The position numbers and the translations under genes were made by a program. DNA of 64,000 bases from Tolypeutes matacus (lineage: Eukaryota; Chordata; Mammalia; Cingulata; Chlamyphoridae): positions 2,404,045 through 2,468,044 of the forward strand of contig JAKSZT010054308.1 of assembly GCA_026826555.1 (NCBI GenBank), in the 5' to 3' direction. Below are positions 34,501 through 46,121 of this stretch, one piece after another; within the stretch, counting starts at the first letter, position 1; every line of letters starts with the position of its first letter. Under the pieces are notes generated by a model, which saw nothing but the letters and a program-made list of their open reading frames with translations, ran no database searches and was not told the origin of the DNA.

Positions 34501-34690
34501 CTTGACTCCCTCATCTGCTAAATATATAACTTTCAGCAGGTTTATTGATCTCCCCAAACCCATTTCCCAATCTATAAAACTGAAGATGATGATAGTCCCT
34601 CTTTCAAAAAATTAAAATATTCTCATAAAACACTTAGCAAGATAAGTACATGGTAAGGATTCAATAAATGTTACCAATTATTATTATGCC
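34500..34690 (+). repeat. MIR fragment
   Basis: 'ccttgactccctcatctgct', 'aatctataaaactgaagatg', 'acttagcaagataagtacat', 'ttcaataaatgttaccaatt' follow the MIR order in sense direction. Confidence 0.55.
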
Positions 34691-35045
34691 ACACCTTTCA
34701 ATTTAGTCAGGTCTCCTTTTATGTCCTTTAGTGGTATTTATTATTTTCTTTACATAGTTCTTGAATATTTTTGTCAATTTACTAATATGAATTTTATATT
34801 TTATAAAATTGCTCTTTTGAATAGAAACCTTTCCCATTGTGTTACTGCTTTTATTATTGATTTTTGAATGTTGATCTCTTACTCAGCTAACTTATTCAAG
34901 CTCTCTTATTAGTTATAGTAATTTTTCAATTGTCTTGGTTCTTCTATGTAGAAAAAATCATCCAGAAGTAGTGGATCACCTTGTCTTTTCTGATCTCTCC
35001 CTCCCCCCACCCTCACCCTGTGGCATCATCTGAGATCACCAGTAC
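34690..35045 (-). mobile_element. Old L1, piece 5 (ORF2)
   Basis: Continuation of the minus-strand L1: 'gcaatttagtcagg'-like start, 'tttgaatgttgatctcttac', 'cttattagttatagtaattt', 'tcatccagaagtagtgg'. It matches the RT-region order seen in younger copies and decays before 35,045. Confidence 0.55.
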
Positions 35046-35061
35046 AATTTAATAGTGATAT

Positions 35062-35247
35062 AATTTTTTTTTATTAGTAGAGAAGTTGTATATTTATAGA
35101 ATAATCGTGCAAAATTACAGCATTCCCATATACCCTTCCATACACACGATTTTCCTTATTATTACCACTTTGCATTCGTGTGGTACTTTTGTTACAATTG
35201 ATGAAATAATATTATTATAATTATAGTATTAACTATCCATCATTTAC
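35062..35247 (-). mobile_element. Short L1 tail (3' UTR type 3)
   Basis: Begins 'aatttttttttattagtaga', the same tail type as the L1 at 9,128, with target duplication aatagtgatat at 35,051-35,061 and 35,248-35,258. It is 5'-truncated and carries only the 3' UTR. Confidence 0.8.
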
Positions 35248-35258
35248 AATAGTGATAT

Positions 35259-35560
35259 TCTTGTCTTGTTCCTCCCTTCCCCCTTCTCTCTCTCTCTTTC
35301 TCTTTCTTTCTTTTCCCTTCCTTCCTCCCTCCCTCCCTCCCTTCCCTCCTTCTGAATTTACTGAGCTCCAGCTATGTGTGAGGCACAGTTCTGTCTGTTG
35401 GGGATACAGCTGTGAACATATAGACAAAGTCCCTGCCCTGATGAAAATTACATTTTGGTGTGAGGTGGGGAGAGACAGAAAAGAAATAAATTAACATATA
35501 ATGCTAGGGAGTATAATGGGGAAAAAATGTAGTGGGAGAAAGGAAATCAAATATATTCGT
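35259..35560. repeat. CT-rich simple repeat and LINE-3'-like fragment
   Basis: 35,268-35,350 is (ct)n, (ccttt)n and (ccct)n low complexity. Then 'gagctccagctatgtgtgag', 'tgtctgttggggatacagct' and 'ccctgccctgatgaaaatta' recall the common LINE-3' repeat also seen at 15,365. No coding content is supported. Confidence 0.55.
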
Positions 35561-35571
35561 TTTCTTTTCTT

Positions 35572-35755
35572 TTTTTTTTTTTTAAGATTTTATTTATTTA
35601 TTCATTTATCCCCCCCTTGCTGCTTGTGCTCGCTGGGTCAGCTAACCACGCCGTGCGGGCAGGCTTGCCTTCACCAGGAGGCCCCGGGAACCGAACCCGG
35701 GGCCTCCCATATGGTAAACGGGAGCCCTACTGATTGAGCCACAGCCGCTTCCCCA
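35572..35755 (-). mobile_element. DAS-type SINE (short form A)
   Basis: Inverted copy: 'agctaaccacgccgtgcggg', inverted B-box 'ggaaccgaacccgg', inverted head 'ctactgattgagccacagcc'. The target duplication ttttcttttctt at 35,560-35,571 and 35,756-35,767 is identical. Confidence 0.94.
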
Positions 35756-35767
35756 TTTTCTTTTCTT

Positions 35768-36288
35768 AACAGCTTTATTGAGATATAATTTACATACCAC
35801 AAAATTCACCTGTTTAAAGTATATAACTTTATGATTTTTAGTTTATTTACAGTTGTAAACCATCACCATAATCTAATTCCAGAACACTTTTATCACCCCC
35901 TAAAGAAACCCCATACTCATTAGCAGTCACTCTCCATTTCCCAGAGCCCCAGGCAACCAATAATCTACTTTCTGTCTCTATAGATGTGCCTATTCCAGGT
36001 ATTTCATATAAATACAAGATGTGGTCTTTTGTGATGGTTTCTTTGACTTAGCATAATGCTTTTGTGGTTCATCTATGTTGTAGCATATATCAGTATTTCA
36101 TATTTAATTCCTTTGTATTACTGAATAGTATTTCATTTTATGGATATACCACATTTTATTTATCCATTCATCACTTGGTGGACATGTGGGTTGTTTCCAC
36201 TTTTTGGCTGTTATGAATAATACTGCTTTGTGAACATAAGTTTTCATTTCTCTTGAGTATATACCAAGGAGTGGAATTGCAGGGTCAT
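35768..36288 (-). mobile_element. L1M-type 3' end fragment
   Basis: Inverted: 'aacagctttattgagatata', 'accatcaccataatctaatt', 'cttagcataatgcttttgtg', 'tatccattcatcacttggtg', ending 'ggaattgcagggtcat'. It covers the L1 3' UTR and the last part of ORF2. It is more diverged than the L1s at 26 and 36.6 kb. Confidence 0.7.
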
Positions 36289-36616
36289 TTGTTCATAGTA
36301 TTCCCTTATAATCCTTTAAATTTCTATAAAGTTGGTAATGTCCCCTTTCTCATTCCTAATTTTATTAATCTGAATCTCTCTTCTTTCTCCCTTTCCCTCT
36401 CCCCCTCTCCCTCTCTCTTCCTATCTTCTGTCTCTCTCTGTTTCTGTCTTTCTTTTTCTAGTGTGTCTAGCTAAAGGTTTGTCAATTTTTTTGATCTTCT
36501 CAAAGAACCAACTTTCTATTTTGTTGCTTTTACTTTGTTTTCTATCTCCTATTTCTTTCATTTCTACTCTATGATATTTCCTTTCTTCTGCTTCTTTTGG
36601 GTTTAGTTTGCTTTTT
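36289..36616 (-). mobile_element. Old L1, piece 6, with CT-rich tract
   Basis: 'ttcatagtattcccttataa', 'atgtcccctttctcattc', a CT-rich tract at about 36,370-36,450, then 'agctaaaggtttgtcaattt' and 'atcttctcaaagaaccaact'. It precedes the target site of the 8-kb L1 and continues at 44,691. Confidence 0.65.
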
Positions 36617-37421
36617 TCTAATTTCTTTTTTTTAAACAAATCAATTTTATTGATACATATTAATAAAGCATACAATTAATCCAAAGTGTGCAGTCAATGG
36701 TATTTGGTATAATCACATAGTTGTGTATTCATCACTTCAATCATTATAGAACATTTTTTATTATTTCAATGTAATAATGAGAAACAAAAAAAACAGACCA
36801 ATGAATAAGAAAATTTTTCACCTCTCAATCTCTCTCTGTTTCCCCTGCTGTACATAGCTATTTCTGGCAATTCTTGAACAATTATTTATTTATTTAGCAG
36901 TTTTATTGAGCTATATCACATACTATATGATCTATCCAAAGTATATAATCAATTAGTATATTCACAATGTTGTATATTAGTATATTCACATTGAACACCA
37001 TAGAAATTTTTAGAACAATTTCATTACTCCAAAAAGAAAAACTCCACACCCCTTAGCAGTCATCTCTCAATCCCTCTATCCTTCCCCAGCCCTACATGAC
37101 CACTAATCTAATTTCATCTTTATAAATTGATTTATATTTATATTTTATTTAAATGGAATCATACAATATGTAGAACATTGTGTCTGGTTTCTTTCACTTA
37201 GCATAATGGGTTTTTTTTTGTCTGATATTAACATTTTGTAGTAGTAACATACATCTGTTCAGCTTCAAAGAAAAGTCTTCAAAGTCTTGTGTATGCAATT
37301 TTACCCATGTTCATATTTCATATGTGGTTTTACTATGTTATACAGTTCTGTGTTACATTTTTTAGCTTTCCTTTTAGTAATATACATGACCTTAGACTTT
37401 CCCTTTAAACCCCTTTCATAC

Positions 37422-38039
37422 TGTATTAGTCAGCCAAAGGGGTGCTGATGCAAAGTACCAGAAATCTGTTGGCTTTTACAAAGGGTATTTATTTGGGGTA
37501 GAAGCTTACAGTTACCAGGCCATATAGTGTAAGTTACTTCCCTCACCAAAGTCTATTGCCACGTGTTGGAGCAAAATGGCTTCCAATGCCTGTGAGGGTT
37601 CAGGCTTCTTGGGTTCTTCTCTTCCCAGGGTTTGCTTCTCTCTGGGCTCAGGTCCTCTGTTTTCACCACAAGGTCAACTGTAGACTATCAGGCAAACAGC
37701 TCTGTCTCTCTCTCTGGGGCTTCTGCAGTGTCTAAGGAGCCATCTCTGTTCCTCTGTGTTCTCCTGTGTGTTCACTTCCAGTTTTGGGCTCCAGCTCAAA
37801 ACTCAGCATCAAAATCTCCAACTCTGTCCTTTGCCATGTCTTTTATCTGTGAGTCCCCACCCACCAAGAGGGGGGCACTCAACACCCTACTGACATGGCC
37901 CAATCAAAGCCCTAATAATAATTTAATCAACTAAACTTTTGAATCCAATATAATCTAATATGCCCAGAGGAAAAGACCAGTTCACAAACATAATCCAATA
38001 TCTATTTTTGGAATTCATAAATAATGCCAAACTGCTATA
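37422..38039 (-). mobile_element. Solo LTR (ERVL/MaLR-like), inverted, in the L1 3' UTR
   Basis: Reads tgtattagtcagcc from the low end and ends ...actgctata, so in minus sense it runs TATAGCAGTTTGG to TAATACA. It shares sequence and ends with the LTR at 19,871. Perfect 5-bp target duplication CATAC at 37,417-37,421 and 38,040-38,044. The first base pair of the 5' end is mutated from TG. The ORF at 37,632-37,934 is chance. Confidence 0.85.
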
Positions 38040-40479
38040 CATACCCACATAATAGTACTGATAGTTACAAACATTATGTTGGGCTTTCTCCTTTTCTATA
38101 CATTTCCAAAGATTAACACACATCCTTTTTAAATCAATTCCACATAAGTTAACCCTCAGCTTTCCATTCTCTAAACTCATTCTATTTTCTGGTGACCCAT
38201 ATTCAATTTATTAATTCCATGAGATTACACAATATATTTAATTCATAGTAGTGCAAATATACAGTGTTTGCGCTTTTGTGTCTGGCTTGCTTCAGTCAAC
38301 ATAATGTCCTACAGGTTCATCCATGTTGTCACATGCATCATTACTTCATTTCTTCTTAAAGCTGCATAATATTCCATCATGTGTATACACCACAGTTTAT
38401 TTATCCATTCATCAGTTGATGGACACCTGGGTTGTTTCCATCTTTCAGCAATCACGAATAATTCCACAATGAACATTGGTGTGCAGATATCTGTTCGTAT
38501 CACTGCTCTCAGTTCTTCTGAGTATATACCCAGTAGTCATATTGCTGGGTCTCATGGTAAGTCTATATTCAACTTCTTTAGGAACTGCCAAACAGTCTTC
38601 CACAGTGGCTGTACCATTCTACATTCCTACAAACAGTGAATAAGTGTTCCTATCTCTCCTCATCCTCTCCAACACTTGTAGTTCTCTGTCTTTTTAATAG
38701 TGGCCATTCTGATAGATGTGAAATGATATCTCATTGTAGTTTTGATTTGCATTTCCCTAATTGCTAGTGACGTTGAACATCTCATGTGTTTTTTGCCTTG
38801 TGTATTTCTTCTTTGGAGAAATGTCTATTCAAGTCTTTTGCCCATTTTTTAATTGGGTCATTTGTCTTTTTGTTGTTGAGTTGTAGCATCTCTTTATATA
38901 TCACAGGTATTAAACCCTTATCAGATATGTGATTTCCAAATATTTTCTCCCATTGAGTTCACTGCCTTTTCACCCTTTTGGCAAAAGTCCTGTGAGGTGT
39001 AAAAGTGTTAACTTTGAGGAGGTCCCATTTATCTATTTTTTCTTTTGTTGCACATGCTTTGGGTGTAAGGTCTAAGAAACCAGCACCTACTACAAGGTCT
39101 TGAAGATGTTTCCCTACATTTTCTTCTAGTAGTTATATGGTCCTGGCTTTTATATTTAGGTCTTTGATCCATTTTGAGTTGATTCCTGTATAGGGAGTCC
39201 TCTTTCATTCTTTTGGTTATGGATATCCAGTTCTCCCAGCACCATTTGTTGAAGACAGTTTTGTCCCGTTAAGTTGGACTTGGTAGGTGTGTCAAAAACC
39301 AGTTGGCCATAAAGGAATTTTCCCTTCCAAATGAATTTGGTAATTGCCTTTTCTATTTCTGTAAAGTAGGCTGTTGGAATTTTGATTGGTATTGCACTGA
39401 TTTTATAAATCATTTTGGGCAGGATTGACAGCTTTATGATATTCAGTGTTCCAATCCATGAACACGGAATGTCTTTCCATTTGTTTTAGGTCTTCGTTGA
39501 TTTCTTTTAGCATTGTTTTGTAGTTTTCTGCATACAGATCCTGTATTTCTTTGGTTAAATTGATTCCTAGGCATTTGAGTCTTTTTGTTGCTATTGTAAA
39601 TGGAATCTTTTTCCTGATTTCCTCCCCAGATTTTTCAATACTAGTGTACAGAAACATTACTGTTTTTTGCATATTGATCTTCTATCCTGCCACTTTGCTG
39701 ACCTCATTTATTAGTTCAATAGCTTTGTTGTAGACACTTCAGAATTTTCTAAATATAGGGTCATGTCATCCGCAAACAGTGATAGTTTTACTTCCTCTTT
39801 TCCTATTTGGATACCTTTAATTTTTTTTTTTCTTGTCTAATTGCTGTAGCTAGAACTTCTAGTACAATGTTGAATAACAATGGTGACAGTGGGCATCCTT
39901 GTCTTGTCCTCAGTCTTAGAGGGACAGCTTTCAACCTTTCCCCACTGAGTATGATATTGGCTATAGATTTTTCATATATGCCTTTAATCACATTGAGGAA
40001 TTTTCCTTCTATTCCTATCTTTTGAAGTGTTTTTTTTTTTTATCAAGAAAGGATGCTGGATTTTGTTGAATGCCTTTTCTGCATTGATTGAGATGATCAT
40101 GTGGTGTTTTTTCCTTCAATTTTTTAATGTGGTGTATCATATTGATTGATTTTCTTATGTTGAACCAGCTTTGCATACCAGGAATAAATCCCACTTGGTC
40201 GTGATGTATAAGTCTTTTGATAGGCTATTGGATTCTATTTGCAAATATTTTGTTGAGAATTTTTGTGTTTATGTTCATTAGAAAGATTGGTCTGTAATTT
40301 TCTTTTCTTGTAATGTCTTTATCTGGCTTTGGTATTAGGATGATGTTGGCATCATAAAATGTGTTGGGTAATTTTCCCTCCTCTTTAATTTATTGGTAGA
40401 ATTTAAACAGGATTGGTGTTAATTGTTCTCAAAATGCTTGGTAGAATTCACCTATGAAGCCATCTGTTCCTGGACTTTT

Positions 40480-41015
40480 TTTTTTTTTTTAAGATTTATT
40501 TATTTATTTCTCTCCCCCTCCTCATTGTTTTTTTTTTTTTTTTTTTTACCGGGAGGTCCTGGGTATCAAACCCGGGTCCCTCCATATGGGAGATGGACGC
40601 CCAACCATTTGAGCCACATCCGTCCCCCCTCCTCCTCATTGTTTTGCACTCACTGTCTGCTCTGTGTGTTCTTCTGTGTCTGCTTGTCTTCTCTTTTAGG
40701 TGGCACTGGGAACTGATCCTGGGACCTTCTGGAGTGGGAGAGAGGCACTCAATCTCTTGTACCACCTCAGCTCCCTGGTCTGCTGCATCTTTTATTGTCT
40801 CTCCTCTGTGTCTCTTTTTGTTGCATCATCTTGCTGCACCAGCTCTCTGCGCAGGCCAGCACTCCATGGGCCACCACTCTGCATGGGCCAGCTCTCCACT
40901 TGGGCCAGCTCACCACACAGGCCAGCTTGCCTTTCACCAGAAGGCGCCTGGAAATGAACCCTGGACCTCCTATATGGTAGGCAGGAGCCCAGTCACTTGA
41001 GCCATGTCTGTTTCC
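40480..41015 (-). mobile_element. Long DAS-type SINE in L1 ORF2, itself split by a second SINE
   Basis: Target duplication cctggactttt at 40,469-40,479 and 41,016-41,026, identical. Minus-strand dimeric body: inverted tail, two inverted tRNA-like units (cactgggaactgatcctggg near 40,703; gcctggaaatgaaccctgg near 40,948) and a 'tgttgcatcatcttgctgca' middle. The short SINE at 40,532-40,630 sits in its tail-proximal part. Confidence 0.9.
40532..40630 (-). mobile_element. Short DAS-type SINE (form B) nested in the long one
   Basis: Inverted: poly(T), 'accgggaggtcctgggtatc' and 'tggacgcccaaccatttgag', with target duplication cctcctcattgtttt at 40,517-40,531 and 40,631-40,645, identical. It is thus younger than the outer SINE and the L1. 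Confidence 0.95.
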
Positions 41016-42589
41016 CCTGGACTTTTCTTTGTTGGGAGATTTTTGATGACAGATTCAATCTCTTTAAATCTGATTGGTTTGTTAAGTTTTTGTATTTCTT
41101 TTAGTGTCACTGTAGGTTGTTTGTGCATTTCTAGGAATTTGTCCATTTCATCTAGGTTGTCTAGTTTGTTGGCATACAGTTTCTCATAATATCCTCTTAT
41201 GATTCTTTTTATTTCTGTGGGGTCAGTCATAACTTCACCCCTTTCATTTCTGATTTTATTTATTTGCATCCTCTGTCTTTTTTTCTTTGTTAGTCTAGCT
41301 GGAGTTTGTCAATTTTATTGATCTTTTCTTTGAAAAGCTGAAAAAACCAGCTTTTGGTTTTGTTAATTTTCTGTTTTTTTTTTTTTTTTTTTTTTTTTTG
41401 TTTTTTTTTTGTTGTTGTTGTTCTCCATTTCTGCTCTAATCTTTATTATTTCTTTCCTTCTGCATGCTTTGGGAATGATTTGCTGTTCTTTATCTAGTTT
41501 CTCCAGCTTTACAGTTAGATCTCAATTTTAGCTCTTTATTCTTTTTTAATATAGGCATTTAGGGCTATAAATTTCCCTCTCAAGCCTGCCTTCGCTGTAT
41601 CCCATAAGTTTTGATAAGTTGTGTTTTCATATTCATTTGTCTCAGTATATTTACTGATTTCACTTGCAATTTCTTCAACTCGCTGATTATTTAGGAGTGT
41701 GTTGTTTAGTCTCAACACATTTGCAAATTTACCTCTTTCCTGTCTATTATTGATTTCCAGTTTCATTCCATTATGATCTGAGGAGGTGCTTTGTATAATT
41801 TCAATATTTTAATATTTATTGAGACCTACATTGTGACCTAACTTGTGGTCTATCCTGGAGAAAGATCTATGGGCACTTGAGAAGAATATATAATCTGATG
41901 AGTTTGGGCAACGTTCAGTATATGTCTGTTAGGCCTACCTCATTTATCATATTGTTCAATTTCTCTGTTTCCTTGTTGATCTTCTGTCTAGTTGTTCTAT
42001 CTAATGATGTGAGTGGTGTGCTGAAGTCTCCAACTATTATTGTAGAGATGTCTATTTCTTCCTTCAGTTTTGCTAGAGTTTGCCTCATGTATTTTGGGGC
42101 ACCCTGGTTAGATAGATATATATTTATGACTGCTAGTTCTTCCTGGTGGATTGTCCATTTTATTAATATATAATGGCCTTCTGTATCTCTTATAACCTTT
42201 TTGCATTTAAAGTCTGTTTTGTCTGATAGTAGTATAGCAACCCCTGTTTTTTTTTTTTTGGTTACTAATTGTGTGGAGTATCTTTTGCCAATCTTTCACT
42301 TTTAGCCGCTTTGTATCCCTGGGTCTAAGGTGAGTCTCCTGTAAGCAGCATATGGATAATTCATGTTTTTAAAATCCATTCTGTCAGCCTATATATTTGA
42401 TTGGGGAGTTTAATCCATTTATATTCAATGATACTGTAAATACATTATTTACTTCCACCATTTTATTCTTTGGTTTTCATATGTTATATCATACTTTTAT
42501 TTTTTTACTGTTTTGGTTACCCTTTCTGCTATTCTTTTTTTTTTATACTCTCCTCCAAGCCTCTCTCTCCTATCTTTTTCTTTCAGGCT

Positions 42590-43664
42590 ATAAAGCTTCC
42601 TTTAATATTTCCTGCAGAGGTGGATTCTTTTTTACAAACTGTCTTAGTTTCTGTTTGTTTGTGAATGTTTTAAACTCACCTTCATATTTGAAGGATAATT
42701 TTGCTGGATAAAGAATTCTCAGCTGGCAGAGAATTCTCTTCCACTATCCTAATTGTACCATGCTACTGTCTTCCTGCTTGCATGCTTTCTGATGAGAAAT
42801 CCATACTAATTCTAACTGGGCATCTCTTGTATGTGATGGTTTGCTTCTCCCTTGCTGCTTTGAGAATTTTCTTTTTGTCTTTGCATTTGACATTCTGAGT
42901 AGTATGTGCCTTGGGGTAGGTCTATTCACATTTATTCTGATTGGGGTACGCTGTATTTCTTCACTTGTAAGTCATTTCTTTCATGTGTGTTGGGATATTT
43001 TCAGCTATATTTCCTCAAATACTCTTTCTGTCCCTTTCCCCTTCTCTTCTCCTTCCGAAACTCCCATGACACGTATGTTGTTGTGTTTTGTGTTAGCATT
43101 CAACTCCCCGAGCCCCTACTCTATTTTTTCCATTATTTTCTCTTTGTTTTTTTCTCTCTTCAATTTCAGCTCTTCTGTCTTCTGAATCACTTATTCTTTC
43201 TTCTATCTTTTTGAGTTTGCTGTTGTATGCCTCCAATGTGTTTATCTCGCCTACCATGACTTTCATTCCCATGACCTCTGTTACTTTTCTATTCAGGATT
43301 TCAAATTCTTCTTTGTGCTTTCTCAGTGTCTTCTTTTTTTTTTTTAAAGATTTTATTTATTTATTCATTCCCCCCCTTGCTGCTTGTGCTCTCTGGGTCA
43401 GCTAACCACGCCGTGCGGGTGGGCTTGCCTTCACCAGGAGGCCCCGAGAACCGAACCCGGAGCCTCCCATATGGTAAACGGGAGCCCTACTGATTGAGCC
43501 ACAGCCACTTCCCCTCTCAGTGTCTTCTTGATGTCCTTTATCTCTTTAGCCATATTGTCTTTCAACTCATTAATTTGATTTTTGAAATTTCTGTGCATCT
43601 CATTGTTTAGTTGACTCTTCTGTCTCTCTTGCGGTTCGTTGATATATTCCTTTTCTTGGGCCAT
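42590..43664 (-). pseudogene. L1 ORF1, inactivated
   Basis: Frame fragments: N-terminal part 43,431-43,664 starts M-A-Q-E-K-E-Y and reads a coiled-coil-like NQINELKDNM, then runs into the SINE. The RNA-binding part is in frame 42,744-42,929. The SINE at 43,336-43,514 disrupts it. Frameshifts are many. Confidence 0.75.
43336..43514 (-). mobile_element. DAS-type SINE (short form A) in L1 ORF1
   Basis: Inverted copy with 'agctaaccacgccgtgcggg' and 'ctactgattgagccacagcc'. Target duplication tctcagtgtcttctt is identical at 43,321-43,335 and 43,515-43,529. Confidence 0.95.
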
Positions 43665-44690
43665 TTCTTAGTATGGCTTGCAATTTTTTGCTGATGTTTA
43701 GACATCTGATTAGGGTGGTGATTTTACTCAGATCCTCAATTTCTCTCTCTTTCATAACTTAGTGGCAGGAGGCTGTGTGGTACTGCTGTTCTTTGATTCT
43801 TGGTTCAACCTGTTCTGGGTCTTTAGGATTATCCCTGTTAGGTGCTCACATATGGGCCCTGGATCCAGTACTGGGTTGCAGACTCACTTCCTAGGGCCTT
43901 GGGGAGGGAGGTTGTAAAGGCTGAAAAGAGCCTCTTATTTACTTTTAATTTCCTCACATGCACTTCTTAGGTCTGCCAGCAGATGGCACTCTTTGACAGC
44001 CTGCTCAGTTCAAAACCTGGTCAGAATGTGTTTGCTGCAACAGGGACTGGGTCAATGTGACAGAGGTTCCTGCCTGGAGGCTAAGAGCCTCGTAATTTAC
44101 ACTTTTTCAGAGACAGTTCTCCAACCTTTGCTGGCAGCCCCTCCCTTATCCTGGGTAGAAAGTAATTCCACTCCCCTCTGCATGCTCAACAACCAGTCCT
44201 GGTCAGTAGAGATGAAGATTGAGAGGGTTGGATCTCCTTAGTCCCTTGCCAGCTTCTGGGGCAAACAATGGCGTGGCCCCACCTGGCCTGGAAGTGCTCA
44301 TGGGACACAGCAGACCAAATTTGTGGGTCAAAAGCTGAGTCAGCCTTAGACTGTGCCCCTCTCTCTCCCCTTTTTTGGGGAGGTAGGTCCTTGGGGCCCC
44401 CTTTGTCTTTAGCTGCTGGTCCCGAGGCCTGAGAATTCAAAAGTGCCTATAATGTGGGGGAAAGTGCCAGCATTTACAGCTGCATTTTTAAACTCACTGT
44501 TTTGCCGTTGCAATTCTTTTTCTTTGCCCCTCTCTCCTCTGGGTGGTATCCAGCCTTCCCTTCATGTCCTAAACCCTAGAAGATTTTTGTCCAGTCCATT
44601 TCTGCCCATCCTCTATTTTTCTGGGAGAGAAGAGAGTCCTGTGCTTTTCTCATCTGTCATCTTCGTGGAAGTCCCTCTGTCTAATTTCTT

Positions 44691-45185
44691 AAGGTGAAAG
44701 TTTAGTAATTCATTTGAGATATTCTTTTTAAATATAGGTGTTTACAGCTATACATTTTCCTCTAAGCACTGCTTTTACTTCATCCCACAAGTTTGGGGAT
44801 TTTATGGATGGTTTTCATTTGCCTCAAAATATGATCTATTTACTTTGTGATTTCTTCTTTGACCCATTGGTTATTTATGAGTGTATTGTTTAATTTCCAC
44901 ATATTTGTGAATTCACCAGATATACTTTTGTTTTTAATTCCTAATTTAAATCTATTGTGGTCAGAGAACATACTGACCACATTGTATGATTTCAGTCCCT
45001 TAAAATTTATTGAGGCTTGTTTCATGGCCTAGCACATGGTCTATTCTGGAGAATGTTGCATGTGCACTTGAGAAGAATATGTATTCTGATATTGTTAAGT
45101 GGAGTGTTCTATAGATGTTAGGTCTACTTGGTTTATGGTATTAAGTCTTCTATATCTTTGTTGATTTTCTGCCTAGTTGTTTCAG
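44691..45185 (-). mobile_element. Old L1, piece 7 (ORF2 endonuclease region)
   Basis: 'ctctaagcactgcttttact', 'ttctttgacccattggttat', 'aaatctattgtggtcagaga', 'ctggagaatgttgcatgtgc', 'ttgttgattttctgcctagt'. It continues piece 6 (36,289-36,616) across the 8-kb L1 and marks the endonuclease end of the same element. Confidence 0.7.
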
Positions 45186-45189
45186 TTAC

Positions 45190-45700
45190 TCTTTTGGCAC
45201 AATAATTCTGCCCAACAAATCACCTGAAAACCTCAGTTGGCATGCAACGATAAGCATTTATTTAGCTCACAAACCTGTGGAGTTTAGCTAACCTGGGCTA
45301 ATTTGATCTTGTGTCTGCAGTAACTTTTGGGTTGCCCAAAGACTGCTGATCTTGCCAAGACTTTCTTACATGTCTGAGGCTTATCTGGTTGTAGGCTGAT
45401 TTAGGGTGGACTCAGCTAGAACAATTTGGCTGACAGAGCTCTATTCCAAGTGTCTTTCATTCTTCAGGCTAGCCCAGACATGTTTTCATGGCAAGAGGAT
45501 ATGCTGATGGTTTGGATGCAGGGTATAAGATAAAGAGAGAAGTCAATGAGGAATCCCTAGCTTTTGGTCTGGCAACATGATGAGATAGATGCAGATTCTG
45601 GGACGTTTTGAGTTTGCGACAACAAGGGAAATCCAGAGAGTCTGAGAAACAGTGGCCAGTTAGGAGCAATACTAGGGAGTCCTGATTTTACCAGGAATAC
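45190..45700. repeat. Probable ancient LTR or DNA-transposon relic
   Basis: 'ctgcccaacaaatcacctga', 'tcagttggcatgcaacgata', 'agcatttatttagctcacaa', 'ctagcccagacatgttttca' form an old mammalian interspersed repeat resembling ERVL-class LTRs. The family is not identified with confidence. Confidence 0.4.
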
Positions 45701-46121
45701 TTTGAATGCTTGATCATTAATTACAATGATTGCAGTAGGTTTCTAATAATATCCTTTATTGATATGAGAAAGTTTCCTTCTTCTAGCTTATTGAGGGATT
45801 TTAAAAAGAATTATTTTCAGTATCAGGAATAGACGTTGAGTTTTATCAAAAAATATTTTTGTTGCTTTGATCAGTTCATAAATTGAATTACTTAAAAAGA
45901 TTTAATGTTGAAATGTAACCAAAAGTTAAGAATTAACAAATGATTATGATCATTGACTCATTGTAAAGATGTCTTTTTTTTTACTTTCTAGTATATTGTA
46001 GAATAGCCAAAAGTAAATACCCAAAATTATTGAAACTTGCTAAACTAGAACTAGATACCTTCATCTTTGATGATAATTCTAAAACTATGTGACCTTTATC
46101 TTGTGATTATAAAAACCTTGT
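45701..46121. other. AT-rich DNA, no gene recognised
   Basis: No frame above 60 codons and no clear repeat. It ends with the left target flank (aaaaaccttgt, 46,111-46,121) of the composite element. Confidence 0.4.

Larger units (their letters stand above)
38230..42420 (-). pseudogene. L1 ORF2, inactivated
   Basis: The endonuclease region includes the [10 protein letters not shown] equivalent (minus; plus about 41,758-41,790), and the RT region has the FADD codons near 39,760-39,782. Short open frames (39,156-39,413, 39,403-39,672, 40,970-41,269, 41,536-41,766) are fragments of it. The nested SINE pair at 40,480-41,015 lies between RT and endonuclease. Many stops and shifts mark it as dead. 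Confidence 0.85.
36628..44679 (-). mobile_element. L1, nearly full length (3' UTR type 2), with three nested insertions
   Basis: Perfect 11-bp target duplication TCTAATTTCTT at 36,617-36,627 and 44,680-44,690. 3' UTR at the low end (caaatcaattttattgatac), ORF2 decayed across about 38,230-42,420, ORF1 about 42,590-43,660, and a 5' UTR to 44,679. Insertions: an LTR (37,422-38,039), a nested SINE pair (40,480-41,015) and a SINE (43,336-43,514). It was inserted in the old L1. The 5' end is GAGGGACTTCCACGAAGATG with no clear match to that of the other L1 outside the first ten bases. Confidence 0.92.
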
